DNA from: Bacillus horti
GTDB taxonomy: Bacteria; Bacillota; Bacilli; Caldalkalibacillales; JCM-10596
Direction: 5' to 3'
DNA length: 64,000 bases
Assembly: GCF_030813115.1 (NCBI RefSeq)
Contig: NZ_JAUSTY010000005.1
Coordinates: 124,001-188,000, forward strand
The translations under genes and the position numbers were made by a program. Each line of letters begins with the position of its first letter. Position 1 is the first letter of the stretch. A model generated the notes under the pieces. The model was not told the DNA's origin and searched no databases. It saw only the letters and a list, made by a program, of their open reading frames with translations. This document shows, piece after piece, positions 17,609-26,678 of the stretch.

Positions 17609-18208
17609 ATGAGTGCACTAGGTCCAGATCAGCGTAAGGTTAAAGGGGAGCAAACAAAGAACAAGATTCTAAATGAAACGATCCAGCTGATTGCTCTTCA
17701 AGGCTTAAAGGAAGTATCTACGGCAAAAATAGCCGATAGAAGTAGTATAAGTAAGAGTACAATTTTTCACCATTTTAAGACAACAGATGATATCCTGTTA
17801 GCCACATTGGATCTATTGTTTGAGGAGCTGTATAAAAGCTTTGATTTACAGGAGCATCAAAATGTAGAGCAGTTTCTATCTATGCTAGGAGATTCTCTTT
17901 TCGGTGCTTCTAAATCGCAATCCGTCGTATTTAGAGCATTCTTTTGTTTTTTACATGAAGGGCTGTTTCAACCAAGTATTAAGAAGAAAATGCTGACATA
18001 TTCGGATCAAACATTAGCTTTTTTTGTTGCACAGCTTACGAAATATTCTCCTGAAGCTAGTAAGGAAACAATACATTCTGTAGCAGTACTTCTTTTACCG
18101 TTGTTAGATGGATTGGGATTGCATTCTTTACTCTATGAAGATAGCGAACGGTTTGAGAAAGCTTGGAGTCAATATACCAACAGTATAATTACTTTATTGA
18201 GTAAGTGA
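17609..18208 (+). CDS. TetR/AcrR-family transcriptional regulator
   Basis: A 199-aa regulator. The N-terminal helix-turn-helix is ILNETIQLIALQGLKEVSTAKIADRSSISKSTIFHHFKTTDDIL (about residues 19-62), the standard TetR DNA-binding core, followed by an all-helical ligand domain. GAGGAG precedes the ATG. Its likely operator lies in its own promoter and again before the next gene, so it probably represses itself and the downstream membrane protein. The inducer is unknown. Confidence 0.9.
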   Translation: MSALGPDQRKVKGEQTKNKILNETIQLIALQGLKEVSTAKIADRSSISKSTIFHHFKTTDDILLATLDLLFEELYKSFDLQEHQNVEQFLSMLGDSLFGASKSQSVVFRAFFCFLHEGLFQPSIKKKMLTYSDQTLAFFVAQLTKYSPEASKETIHSVAVLLLPLLDGLGLHSLLYEDSERFEKAWSQYTNSIITLLSK

Positions 18209-18281
18209 CGCTGATGAGATGTAATTTAGATCAGTACAGTAATGGGAAGATAAGATGTAAGGTAGTATTGCAATAAAACTG

Positions 18282-18295
18282 ACCGATTGATTGGT
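18282..18295. promoter_or_regulatory. Second TetR-type operator
   Basis: ACCGA-TTGA-TTGGT within TGACCGATTGATTGGTT closely matches the operator at 17467-17480. It lies about 50 nt before the ATG of the membrane-protein gene. Confidence 0.65.
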
Positions 18296-18346
18296 TTGTT
18301 TTTACTGGTGAGTTATTAGAGAAAATAGTTAAAGGAGAGCGGAAAA

Positions 18347-18922
18347 ATGCAGGAGTCTAGGAATAGATATTGGTTAGTACCCTCATCCCTACAGGAGCTT
18401 TTTGGGAAAAAAATTTCATATATAGAGCTTTATACTACTCTTATATTCAGCATGTTTAGCACTATTTTACTTTTACTATTTACTGATTTTGAATGGAATA
18501 CCCTAGCAGGATGGAGAAATGTACTTATAATTTTTGTCTTTATTGATATTACTGGAGGAGTAGTCGCTAACTTTTCATCCTCTACAAATAGCTATTATCT
18601 AGGAAGCTCAAAAGCAAGGCTGGTTTTTATTGGGCTTCACATTCAGCCACTTATTCTTTCATGGCTGATTAACGATTACTTTCTTCTTTGTTTGGTCGTA
18701 TGGGGTTACACGATTGTGGCAGCATTGATCATTAACTTCTTATCCGTCTATACAAGTCACCGCCTAATAGCAGGGGCGATATCCATGTTTGGTGTTGTCC
18801 TTCTCCTTATGTTTAGCGAAGCCCTTCCCATATGGCTAACTATCTTTTTACTATTGTATCTGGTTAAGGTTAGCTTTAGTTTTGCCGTCAATCACGATTT
18901 GAACAAGGAAAGTAACTCGTAG
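18347..18922 (+). CDS. Unknown polytopic membrane protein under TetR control
   Basis: A 191-aa protein with about five membrane helices (roughly 28-48, 57-77, 95-112, 118-140 and 145-180). No domain family was recognised; conserved-looking motifs include FIDITGGVVANFSSSTNSYY and HIQPLILSWL. AAAGGAG precedes the ATG. The upstream TetR-type operator and adjacency to the regulator suggest it is the main regulated target, perhaps handling a membrane-active or toxic compound. That is inference only. Confidence 0.7.
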   Translation: MQESRNRYWLVPSSLQELFGKKISYIELYTTLIFSMFSTILLLLFTDFEWNTLAGWRNVLIIFVFIDITGGVVANFSSSTNSYYLGSSKARLVFIGLHIQPLILSWLINDYFLLCLVVWGYTIVAALIINFLSVYTSHRLIAGAISMFGVVLLLMFSEALPIWLTIFLLLYLVKVSFSFAVNHDLNKESNS

Positions 18923-18983
18923 AAATATAGGCGATTTCATGAACGAAATAAAAAATTGCAAAAAATCCTATCTATTCACCTGA

Positions 18984-19009
18984 AAAGCCGTTGAAAAGAC
19001 GGTTTTTTT
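18984..19009 (+). terminator. Intrinsic terminator
   Basis: AAAGCCGT pairs with ACGGTTTT (one G-U pair) around a seven-base loop, with a seven-T run. It separates the membrane-protein gene from the Fur-controlled reductase. Confidence 0.8.
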
Positions 19010-19024
19010 AGTTTACAATTAACT

Positions 19025-19043
19025 CGTAATGATAATCATTCTC
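19025..19043. promoter_or_regulatory. Fur box
   Basis: A 19-nt site with core TAATGATAATCATT matches the classical Fur consensus at 16 of 19 positions. It lies about 55 nt before the reductase start, so repression by iron-loaded Fur is expected. Confidence 0.85.
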
Positions 19044-19096
19044 ATAAAAACGGTTTATATAGATGTGAGAGTCTGAGATAGAGTGGAGGAATAAAG

Positions 19097-20122
19097 ATGT
19101 CTAATGATTTAGAGCTGTTTGATGTAACGATTATAGGCGGAGGTCCGGCAGGGATGTATACCGCTTTTTATAGTGGCATGCGTGATTTAAAAACAAAGGT
19201 TATCGAGTTCAACCCGAGGCTCGGAGGGAAAATTTTACTTTATCCAGAGAAGATGATTTGGGATGTGGGAGGCCTAACCCCGACAATGGGCGAAAACCTT
19301 GTTGCTCAGCTTGAGCAGCAGACTAAAACCTTTGAGCCAACAATTGTATTAGGGCAGCAAGTGGTAGATCTTGAAAGGGCTGAGAACGGTCATATTATTC
19401 TTACAGCAAACACTGGAGAAAGACATCTTACGAAAACGGTTATTCTGGCGATGGGGCATGGGATTCCTAAGATGGCAAAGCTTGAAATTGAAGGGGCCGA
19501 TCGTTACGAGGTGACCAATTTGCATTATACGGTACAGGAGCTGGAGATATTCCGTGGTAAAAAGGTTGTTATCTCAGGTGGCGGAAACTCTGCGGTTGAT
19601 TGGGCCAATGAGCTAGCTCCAATTGCTGATGTGACAGTTGTTCATCGACGTGATCTTTTTGGAGGTCATGAAAAAAATGTAGAGAGAATGAAGGCGAGTG
19701 TGGATGTTCGGACTCCATTCGCATTGAGTGAGCTACATGGAAACGGTTCGAGCATTGAGGAAGTAACGATCACGGAGATGGAAAGCGGAAAACAGGAGCG
19801 CTTAAAAGTGGATGCTGTTATTGTCAACCACGGAATGCGTGGGGATTTAAGTCCGCTTATGAAGTGGGGCTTAGAGCTGCAGGATGGTTTGCTGGCCGTC
19901 AATGAGAAGATGGAAACGAATATTCCGGGAGTGTTCGGTGCTGGGGATTTAGTGACACATGCAAGTAAAGTAAGACTCATTGCTGGAACGTTTGTAGACG
20001 GAGTGAATGCATTAAATAGTGCCAAGCTTTATATTGATCCTGAGGCTGAGAAGGTTGCCTATGTATCTTCACATAATGAGCGGTTTAAAGAGAAGAACAA
20101 AAAGCTTGGGGTAGAGGTATAA
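19097..20122 (+). CDS. Ferredoxin--NADP reductase, thioredoxin-reductase-like (YumC/YcgT type)
   Basis: A 341-aa flavoenzyme. The FAD motif is [15 protein letters not shown] near the start, the NADPH motif is [14 protein letters not shown] near residue 160, and [11 protein letters not shown] lies near the C-terminus. It lacks the CxxC of thioredoxin reductase, which defines the bacillar type-2 ferredoxin/flavodoxin-NADP reductases. It supplies electrons between NADPH and ferredoxin, for example for iron release or biosynthesis. The upstream Fur box points to the iron-regulated YcgT-like member of the pair. GGAGG precedes the ATG. Confidence 0.92.
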   Translation: MSNDLELFDVTIIGGGPAGMYTAFYSGMRDLKTKVIEFNPRLGGKILLYPEKMIWDVGGLTPTMGENLVAQLEQQTKTFEPTIVLGQQVVDLERAENGHIILTANTGERHLTKTVILAMGHGIPKMAKLEIEGADRYEVTNLHYTVQELEIFRGKKVVISGGGNSAVDWANELAPIADVTVVHRRDLFGGHEKNVERMKASVDVRTPFALSELHGNGSSIEEVTITEMESGKQERLKVDAVIVNHGMRGDLSPLMKWGLELQDGLLAVNEKMETNIPGVFGAGDLVTHASKVRLIAGTFVDGVNALNSAKLYIDPEAEKVAYVSSHNERFKEKNKKLGVEV

Positions 20123-20168
20123 ATAAGGCAAAGGAAAGTTGAACTTAAAACATAAGCTAGAGAATATT

Positions 20169-20237
20169 AAAGACATTTTTAGCAGTAGGTACTATGACGC
20201 AGTAAGTACTATAATTGCAGCTAGAAATGTCTTTTTT
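20169..20237 (+). terminator. Large stem-loop with T run after the reductase gene
   Basis: AAAGACATTTTTAGC (20169-20183) pairs over 15 bp (one G-U) with GCTAGAAATGTCTTT (20220-20234), followed by T residues to 20237. The 36-nt loop holds a direct repeat GTACTAT. It probably ends the reductase transcript or attenuates the next gene. Confidence 0.7.
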
Positions 20238-20377
20238 AACGTAAAAGAAAGTATTAAATTTGATACCGTGTTATCTTCAAATTTTAAGCTCAGAAAAGAG
20301 TATGATTTATATGAAAGCTAGAGTAAAATGATTTTTAATAGCTAATTTTTTAGATCATGTTGAGAGGAGCAATGACT

Positions 20378-20986
20378 GTGTATACTCCAAAGGCGTTTCA
20401 GGTAACTGATCAAGACGTACTTCAAGATTTTATTGCTCAAAATAGTTTTGGGGTCCTTCTTAGCTTAGATGAAAAGAAGATAGAGGGGACACATCTTCCC
20501 TTACTTTACGATGCTGAAACTAATCAGCTTATCGGTCATGTAGCGAGAGCTAATCAACAATGGCAGCATGCTAATGGAGTAGAGGTATTAGCAATTTTTC
20601 ATGGTCCCCATAGCTATATTTCTTCTAGCTGGTACGAGGAGGATAACACGGTTCCAACATGGAATTATACGGCTGTACATGTGTATGGAAAGCTTGAAGT
20701 GATTCAAGAGGCGGAAAAAATAGTAGAGACCATGGATAAGACGGTTGCGTTTTATGACCCGGATTTGGATCTAAAGAAAACAGTGTCAGAGAAAAGTATG
20801 GCCGGCTTGCTACAGGGTATTGTAGCTTTTCAGATACAGGTTACGAAATGGGAGGGGAAATGGAAGCTCAGTCAAAATCATTCAACTGAGCGTCAAAAGA
20901 GAGTCATTGAACAGCTTTCCAAAAGTAGCAACCAGCAGGATATAGAAATTGCGAAGCTTATGAAGCAAAGTCTAACTGAGAGCTAA
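20378..20986 (+). CDS. paiB: PaiB-family FMN-binding transcriptional regulator
   Basis: A split-barrel flavin-binding-like protein of about 202 aa of the PaiB family. It starts MYTPKAFQV, has the typical GTHLPLLYD, HVARANQQW and FHGPHSYISSSWY...VPTWNYTAVHVYG segments, and ends with the WKLSQNHS motif. GTG 20378 is the chosen start because AGGAG ends 8 nt upstream and family members begin with MYxPK; the ATG at 20357 lies before that ribosome site. In B. subtilis PaiB acts with the acetyltransferase PaiA in regulating sporulation and protease genes; no paiA is adjacent here. Confidence 0.9.
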   Translation: MYTPKAFQVTDQDVLQDFIAQNSFGVLLSLDEKKIEGTHLPLLYDAETNQLIGHVARANQQWQHANGVEVLAIFHGPHSYISSSWYEEDNTVPTWNYTAVHVYGKLEVIQEAEKIVETMDKTVAFYDPDLDLKKTVSEKSMAGLLQGIVAFQIQVTKWEGKWKLSQNHSTERQKRVIEQLSKSSNQQDIEIAKLMKQSLTES

Positions 20987-21000
20987 GCAAAGATTAGGGA

Positions 21001-22251
21001 TTACAAAGTAGGCTTCTGGACAGGAATAGCAATCATAAATGTGGTTCCTTTTCCTTTTTCGCTGCTTACTTCAATCTTCCCTTTTAGCTTATTGACGGTA
21101 CTATAAATCATTAGCATTCCTAGTCCTGTTCCTTCTTTTTTTGTAGAGTAATAAGGTCTTCCTAATGTCATGATTTCTTCCTGAGTCATCCCGTCCCCTT
21201 GATCACTAACCTCAAATACTATTGTTTTCCTCTGTTCGGTAACGGAAACATAAAGAGTTCCGCCGCTTTGCTTCATTGATTCAACCCCGTTTTTATAGAG
21301 ATTTATTAAGCACTGCTGAACCTGATTCTTGTCATAATACGTTTTGAGATCGTTATCAAAATAAAACTCAATATCAACACGATGCATATTCGCATAGGGA
21401 GTAATAATGTTTTTTACATACTCCGTTTCTTCCTTAAAGTTAGAGTACACCATATTTTCCGACTGCGGCTTAGCAAAGGCAATAAAGTCGTTTACAATCT
21501 TCTCAGCTCTTTTTAACTCTAAGAGGGAAAACTGGATATATCTTTTTTCATCCGCTGTGATTGTCTCTGACTGATTTAATAGCTGGAGAAAGCCGCTCGT
21601 TACCGTTAATGGATTCTTGATTTCATGAGAAACACTAGCTGATAACTCACTGATATCATCTATTCTTTCAGCACGGAGTAAGGCCTCCCGTGCTTTGCTG
21701 TTATATATAATTTTCTCAATAAGGACCATAATAATAGTGCTCACGATAACGTAGGTTACTAGAGCATACAAGGAGATAGCCCAAAATTCCTGATTAAATT
21801 CTTGGAAAAATGAAGTAAGGGTTGCTAGATAAAATAATATGGTTAAAAAGGATGCGATGGTAGCACAGATAATTCTTTTTTTAGATGTCAGTTTGATAAA
21901 GTACTGGCTGAAGTACGGGAGAATAGCAAAAATAGTTGTAGAAAACAAAAAAGATGGCAATACTCCTTCACCACCTATGATCAAACGATAGATGTTTAGT
22001 ACAATGTACAGCGGAAAGGCAAACTTATAACCACCATAAAGAGCTACAATGACAAAAGGTACATAACGAAAATCGAAAATAAAGCCATTAATCATATCGA
22101 TTGGAAAGGCCATGCATAATACCATAGGAATAGACGCTAAGAAAACAAAAATATATTTATTATACGAAAAAGATCTATTCTCAAAAAAGATCAGAAAAAG
22201 TAATACTGGAAAATGAAGAAAGAGAAAATTTAAGAGTAACGTATCAATCAC
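21001..22251 (-). CDS. Orphan sensor histidine kinase, 5TM-LYT type (KinB-like)
   Basis: A sensor kinase of about 416 aa. Six or so N-terminal helices with GFIFDFRYVPFVIVALYGG resemble the 5TMR-LYT sensor domain. The phosphoacceptor helix has SVSHEIKNPLT (His about 208), and the ATPase domain has NLYKNGVESM, DQGDGM and GTGLGM (about 373). GTG 22251 was chosen because AAAGGAAG lies about 6 nt upstream; an ATG at 22290 exists. No response regulator is nearby, as is usual for sporulation kinases feeding the Spo0 phosphorelay. Size and sensor resemble KinB, but other LytS-like orphan kinases are possible. Confidence 0.82.
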   Translation of the reverse strand: MIDTLLLNFLFLHFPVLLFLIFFENRSFSYNKYIFVFLASIPMVLCMAFPIDMINGFIFDFRYVPFVIVALYGGYKFAFPLYIVLNIYRLIIGGEGVLPSFLFSTTIFAILPYFSQYFIKLTSKKRIICATIASFLTILFYLATLTSFFQEFNQEFWAISLYALVTYVIVSTIIMVLIEKIIYNSKAREALLRAERIDDISELSASVSHEIKNPLTVTSGFLQLLNQSETITADEKRYIQFSLLELKRAEKIVNDFIAFAKPQSENMVYSNFKEETEYVKNIITPYANMHRVDIEFYFDNDLKTYYDKNQVQQCLINLYKNGVESMKQSGGTLYVSVTEQRKTIVFEVSDQGDGMTQEEIMTLGRPYYSTKKEGTGLGMLMIYSTVNKLKGKIEVSSEKGKGTTFMIAIPVQKPTL

Positions 22252-22474
22252 GTAGAACTTCCTTTCATGCTGAGTTTCTTGTAAAGACATGGTGCAAGGT
22301 TAATATATATCAAAATCATACTATATTTAAAGAGAGGGAAGTATAATTTTCGTATTTTTATCTAGATCATCCAGTTCTGTATGATGGTACAATAGACAAA
22401 GTAGGTAAACTATTGTGAGACCAACAAAAATTATTTCAGCATAAATCTAGTTTTATGAATAGGAGATGAACCAT

Positions 22475-23089
22475 ATGGAAACGGAAAAGCTCAAATTTTT
22501 TAATGAAAACATGGAATACATAGGAGTTGAAAGTAGAGAGGAGATTCACCGACAAGGCTTATGGCATCACACGTTTCATTGCTGGATTGTCGTTCAACAA
22601 GAGGGTAAGACGTATCTTCTTTTTCAAAAAAGAGCTGCTGTAAAAAAGGATTCACCCAATTTACTAGATATAACAGCAGCCGGTCATATTCTTGACAATG
22701 AGGAGATAGAAGACGGGATAAGAGAAGTGGAGGAAGAAATCGGTTTAAGCTTAAGCATTGAACAAATGGTTTCTTTAGGAATTATTCGTTGGGATCTCAC
22801 AAAAGGTAAACACATAGATCGAGAATTTTGTTACGTGTATTTGTATATGGATCAGCATTTTCCTAAATTCACCTTTCAGCTTGAAGAGGTTTCAGGCATG
22901 TATGCCCTTGAGCTTGAACATTTCAGAGAGTTAATAGAAGAGGAAAGGGAGAATGTTACGGGTTATGAAATTGTAGATGGCTCCATTGCGAAAAGTCAGA
23001 GCCTTACATATGAGGATTTTGTTCAAAATCTAAAGTATCATCAAGAAGCTATCGAAAGAATAAAGGATCAATTAACGAATGACATTTAA
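22475..23089 (+). CDS. NUDIX hydrolase (IPP-isomerase-like subgroup)
   Basis: A 204-aa Nudix enzyme. The box is in AAGHILDNEEIEDGIREVEEEIGLSL, with the REVEEEIG catalytic core, preceded by HRQGLWHHTFHCWIV and FQKRAAVKKDSPNLLD, which are typical of the isopentenyl-diphosphate-isomerase-like Nudix subgroup found in bacilli. The substrate is unproven. ATG 22475 is favoured because AGGAG ends 9 nt upstream, whereas ATG 22466 abuts it. It lies upstream of ppaC, but a 160-nt gap suggests separate transcription. Confidence 0.88.
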   Translation: METEKLKFFNENMEYIGVESREEIHRQGLWHHTFHCWIVVQQEGKTYLLFQKRAAVKKDSPNLLDITAAGHILDNEEIEDGIREVEEEIGLSLSIEQMVSLGIIRWDLTKGKHIDREFCYVYLYMDQHFPKFTFQLEEVSGMYALELEHFRELIEEERENVTGYEIVDGSIAKSQSLTYEDFVQNLKYHQEAIERIKDQLTNDI

Positions 23090-23249
23090 TTGAGAAAAGG
23101 ACTGTGAATGATAGGAAATTCAAGTTATAATCTTAGATGAGAGGACAAGCTATCCACTTATAAAGGATATGTTGGATGATATAATGGTATCCAGAAGCCT
23201 ATGATGATTAATCAGCCTCTCCAAATCTGAAGTAACGAGGTAATGAGAG

Positions 23250-24182
23250 ATGAAAAAAACGTTAATTTTCGGACATAAGAATCCAGACACGGATACGATC
23301 TGCTCAGCAATTGCGTATGCAGATTTGAAAAAAAGCTTAGGGTGGGACGCTGAACCGGTTCGTTTAGGCGCTGTTAGTGGTGAAACACAATACGCTTTAG
23401 ATTTCTTCAATATAGAAGCACCTAGATTGGTTGAAACGGTCGCTAATGAGGTAGAGCAGGTTATTTTAGTCGACCATAATGAACGTCAGCAAAGTGTTGC
23501 TGATGTAGATCAGGTACAAGTTATAGAGGTTATTGATCACCATAGAATTGCAAACTTTGAAACGAGCTCTCCGTTATATTACAGAGCTGAACCTGTGGGG
23601 TGTACCGCAACAATCCTTAAGAAGCTATACAAGGAAAAAGGTGTCGCCATACCAAAGGATATTGCTGGATTAATGCTATCTGCTATTATTTCTGACTCCT
23701 TATTATTTAAGTCACCTACCTGTACAGAGGAGGATGTAGCAGCCGCTAAAGAACTGGCCGAAATAGCGGGAGTTGACGCAGAGAAATACGGGTTAGACAT
23801 GCTTAAAGCTGGTGCCGATTTAAGTGGGAAAACAGCTGCTGACCTAATTACTATTGACTCTAAAGAGTTTCAATTGGGAGGCTATAAGCTTGAGGTTGCT
23901 CAGGTGAATGCGGTAGATACGGCGGATATTCTTTCTTTACAGGCCGATATTGAAGCAGAGTTAAAAGACGTGATTAGTAAAAAAGGACTAGATTTATTTC
24001 TTTTTGTAATTACTGACATTTTGAACAATGATTCCATTGCTCTTGCATTAGGAGATAAGGCTCATGCTGTAGAGCAAGGGTACGATGTTAAGCTTGAAAA
24101 TAACATAGCGTTGTTAAAAGGTGTAGTATCTAGGAAGTCGCAAATTATTCCAATATTGACAGATGTTTTTGACAAGCTATAA
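23250..24182 (+). CDS. ppaC: Manganese-dependent inorganic pyrophosphatase
   Basis: A 310-aa family II pyrophosphatase (DHH phosphoesterase) that hydrolyses pyrophosphate to phosphate in the cytoplasm. Metal ligands are visible in [20 protein letters not shown] and VIDHHRI, and the C-terminal DHHA2 domain ends with [10 protein letters not shown], the substrate-binding SRKxQ motif. Length is normal. GAGG precedes the ATG and an intrinsic terminator follows. Confidence 0.97.
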   Translation: MKKTLIFGHKNPDTDTICSAIAYADLKKSLGWDAEPVRLGAVSGETQYALDFFNIEAPRLVETVANEVEQVILVDHNERQQSVADVDQVQVIEVIDHHRIANFETSSPLYYRAEPVGCTATILKKLYKEKGVAIPKDIAGLMLSAIISDSLLFKSPTCTEEDVAAAKELAEIAGVDAEKYGLDMLKAGADLSGKTAADLITIDSKEFQLGGYKLEVAQVNAVDTADILSLQADIEAELKDVISKKGLDLFLFVITDILNNDSIALALGDKAHAVEQGYDVKLENNIALLKGVVSRKSQIIPILTDVFDKL

Positions 24183-24192
24183 AAGATCATAT

Positions 24193-24225
24193 AAGCTTCC
24201 AACTTCAGGGTTGGTTGCTTTTTTT
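24193..24225 (+). terminator. Terminator of ppaC
   Basis: CCAAC (24199-24203) pairs with GTTGG (24210-24214), and AAGC (24193-24196) with GCTT (24217-24220), followed by a T run to 24225. Confidence 0.8.
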
Positions 24226-24468
24226 ATTCTAATCTTTAGCTATTATGTGTTAATTTGATATAAAGGAAAGACGTGATATGTACTTAGATTTTAGGTGGAA
24301 TAAGTGGAAATAGAGGAAACTGCATCATTTGTCTGAGCTATAATCAGTCTCTAGACCTATGAAAGATCTAATATTTTCTTTATAATAAAAGGAGAACAGA
24401 AAGTTTGGAACCATTTTTATAAATGATCGTATGAATAAGGAAATCGATCAGGTAGGAGTCGATCCACT

Positions 24469-25128
24469 ATGAAGTATCTTTATGTACTGTTACGAATAGC
24501 TATAGCAGGCTCAATCAGTTCTGTCACTTGGATGGTCTTGTTTTTCGGAATGGGATTTCCATTTTGGGTGTCGGTTGGCTATGCAGCATTGGGAGGACTT
24601 GGAGTTTTTCTCCTATTACAGCTCATAGCTCACGTCATTTTCTTAAAGCGAAATGGCCTAACAAGAACAGAGTATACGTATATTAAACAGAATTTACGTG
24701 AAGCAAAAGGGAAGATAAAGCGTATTCAGCGAACATTTTTCCAGGTGCGTAGCTTTAGATCCTTTCGTCAAACGTTAGCTGTAAATAAATTAGTCAGGAA
24801 GATTTATGTGATTGTTAAAAGAGAGCCAAAGAGATTTTATCAGGCAGAGCGTTTCTTTTTTTACCATCTAGACTCGATGGTTGAATTAACGGAAAAGCAT
24901 TCTTTTTTAGCGGCACAAGCGGTGGACAATAGCAAGATAAGAAATTCATTAAAAGAAACAAGAAGCATGATTGATCAATTGATTAAAACGGTTGAAAAGG
25001 ATTTGTACAATGTCCTTTCCAAGGATATAGATCATTTGAAATTTGAGATAGATGTAGCCAAACACTCACTATCAACATGGGCACCTCCACAGAAGGAAAG
25101 GAGATCCGAGAATGAAGGAGCAAAATAA
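24469..25128 (+). CDS. xpaC: XpaC-like 5-bromo-4-chloroindolyl phosphate hydrolysis family protein
   Basis: A 219-aa protein with two N-terminal membrane helices (about 6-26 and 30-55) followed by a charged helical cytoplasmic domain containing a conserved [18 protein letters not shown] stretch. This is the XpaC/Halogen_Hydrol family. The enzymatic name is historical; the family is better linked to envelope stress together with TelA. It overlaps the downstream telA gene by 17 nt, so the two are translationally coupled. The ribosome site AGGAG is 10 nt from ATG. Confidence 0.88.
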   Translation: MKYLYVLLRIAIAGSISSVTWMVLFFGMGFPFWVSVGYAALGGLGVFLLLQLIAHVIFLKRNGLTRTEYTYIKQNLREAKGKIKRIQRTFFQVRSFRSFRQTLAVNKLVRKIYVIVKREPKRFYQAERFFFYHLDSMVELTEKHSFLAAQAVDNSKIRNSLKETRSMIDQLIKTVEKDLYNVLSKDIDHLKFEIDVAKHSLSTWAPPQKERRSENEGAK

Positions 25129-26332
25129 GCAGGAAACGTGGAAAAGAGAATCAGGAAATGAGTTAGAGGATTTACTAGCGAACCCATTTGGGACAACTGA
25201 AGAGCTTGACCTAAATGGAGAAAGATCGATAGAAAAAAAGAAAGAGGATCAGCCAGAGCAGACGAATCGTCTTATTCATAAGCTTCCTGAGGAGAGCAGA
25301 AAAAGAGCGTTGGAAATCTCAGCTCAAATCGATCCTACGAATCACCAAGCGATTATGTCCTATGGAACAGAGGCACAGTCAAAGCTGTTGAATTTCTCTC
25401 ATGCAATGCTGGATCATGTGCAGAAAAAGGATGTAGGGGCTATTGGAGACATTCTTAATGATTTAATGAAAAGACTACAGCAAACGAATCCAGATGAGCT
25501 ACAGGCAGACCGTGGAAATTTCATTTCTCGCTTGTTCGGTAGAATCTCTCGATCTATTAATGAAACATTATCAAAGTATCAAAAGATAGGTGCTCAGGTT
25601 GATCGAATTAGTGTCAAGCTTAATCATTCCAAGCAAACGTTGATTGAGGATATCAATATGCTGGAAAAGTTATACGATCAAAATAAAGATTATTTCCATG
25701 CATTAAATGTGTACATTGCAGCTGCTCAGGTTAAGCTAGATGAGCTATATCAAAAGGATCTTCCAGCCATGCGCAAAAGAGCTGAGATATCCGATGATCA
25801 GATGGCGTATCAAGACGTGAATGACTTAACTCAGTTTGCAAATCGATTAGAAAAACGGATTCACGATTTAGAATTAAGCCGTCAGATCACGATACAGAGT
25901 GCTCCACAAATTCGCTTAATTCAAAATACAAATCAGGCTTTAACAGAGAAAATACAATCTTCCATTATGACAGCTATTCCATTATGGAAAAATCAAATTG
26001 CTATTGCTCTTACATTGTTCAGGCAAAGACAAGCTCTTGAAGCTCAGAAGCAGGTCTCTGATACAACGAACGAGCTACTGTTGAAGAACTCGGAGATGCT
26101 TAAAACGAATACGATTGAAGCGGCAAAGGAAAATGAACGTGGTATTATTGATTTAGAAACGTTGAAAAAGACACATTCAAACCTTATTTCTACGATTGAA
26201 GAAACGTTAACGATTCAGCAGGATGGTCGGGCGAAAAGACAGCATGCGGAGCAGGAAATCCTTGCTTTGGAAAATGAATTGAAGCATAAGCTGTTGGATC
26301 TAAAGAACAGAGAGGAAAAAGGTTCTCGATAA
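25112..26332 (+). CDS. telA: TelA/YaaN-family toxic anion resistance protein
   Basis: A 406-aa soluble, mostly helical protein of the TelA family. It has a short variable N-terminus, then long coiled-coil segments with the family's [32 protein letters not shown] region near residue 305. Members are associated with tellurite and peptide-antibiotic resistance and with envelope stress; the mechanism is not established. GAAAGGAG precedes ATG 25112, which lies inside the end of xpaC. The xpaC-telA order is the same as xpaC-yaaN in B. subtilis. Confidence 0.92.
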   Translation: MKEQNKQETWKRESGNELEDLLANPFGTTEELDLNGERSIEKKKEDQPEQTNRLIHKLPEESRKRALEISAQIDPTNHQAIMSYGTEAQSKLLNFSHAMLDHVQKKDVGAIGDILNDLMKRLQQTNPDELQADRGNFISRLFGRISRSINETLSKYQKIGAQVDRISVKLNHSKQTLIEDINMLEKLYDQNKDYFHALNVYIAAAQVKLDELYQKDLPAMRKRAEISDDQMAYQDVNDLTQFANRLEKRIHDLELSRQITIQSAPQIRLIQNTNQALTEKIQSSIMTAIPLWKNQIAIALTLFRQRQALEAQKQVSDTTNELLLKNSEMLKTNTIEAAKENERGIIDLETLKKTHSNLISTIEETLTIQQDGRAKRQHAEQEILALENELKHKLLDLKNREEKGSR

Positions 26333-26349
26333 AAAAGGCTTAAAAACTA

Positions 26350-26389
26350 GTGTCAATAGTAGTCCTAGTATCTTGTCTGCTATTGACAC
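26350..26389. promoter_or_regulatory. 10-bp inverted repeat ending in the -35 element
   Basis: GTGTCAATAG (26350-26359) is the exact reverse complement of CTATTGACAC (26380-26389). The right arm contains the -35 TTGACA of the downstream operon. It may be a telA transcript hairpin or an operator half. Confidence 0.5.
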
Positions 26390-26431
26390 ATTCATTTACC
26401 ATTGATATTATCATTTTATAAAATGATAATA
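26383..26431 (+). promoter_or_regulatory. yxlEFG-like operon promoter with 26-nt palindromic operator
   Basis: TTGACA (26383-26388), a 17-nt spacer and TATTAT (26406-26411) form a strong sigma-A promoter. A perfect 26-nt palindrome (26406-26431), with arm TATTATCATTTTA, starts at the -10 and covers the start point, so a dimeric repressor should block it. The cognate regulator is not adjacent. Confidence 0.8.
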
Positions 26432-26453
26432 ATTTAAAGAAAGGAGAGCTTAT

Positions 26454-26678
26454 ATGCATATAGGATACAACCTGAGCTGGGATCAGTTTATAGAATTTTT
26501 ACCTCTTATTATGCCCATTGTAATCCTGCAATTTATTCTGATGGTTGTAGCACTTATTGATCTAATGCGGAGTCAACGTGGTTTTGAAAGTAAATTACTT
26601 TGGGGAGGCATTATTTTAGTAGTAACTATTGTGGGGCCAATTATTTATTTTATAATCGGAAGGAAAAGTTATACATGA
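26454..26678 (+). CDS. yxlE: PLDc_N small membrane protein (YxlE-like)
   Basis: A 74-aa protein with two membrane helices (about 14-36 and 46-68) and the PLDc_N pattern: MRSQRGFESKLLWGGIILV...GPIIYFIIGRK. In B. subtilis the YxlE counterpart belongs to the sigY operon with YxlF and YxlG. Here the sigY and anti-sigma genes are absent upstream, and the operon starts at this gene behind a sigma-A promoter. It overlaps the ATPase gene by ATGA. AAAGGAG precedes the ATG. Confidence 0.85.
   Translation: MHIGYNLSWDQFIEFLPLIMPIVILQFILMVVALIDLMRSQRGFESKLLWGGIILVVTIVGPIIYFIIGRKSYT

Noticed and set aside
20139-20321. A 60-aa frame between the ferredoxin reductase and paiB genes
   Set aside because: It overlaps a strong terminator-like hairpin, starts with TTG very close to its ribosome site, and has no recognisable domain.
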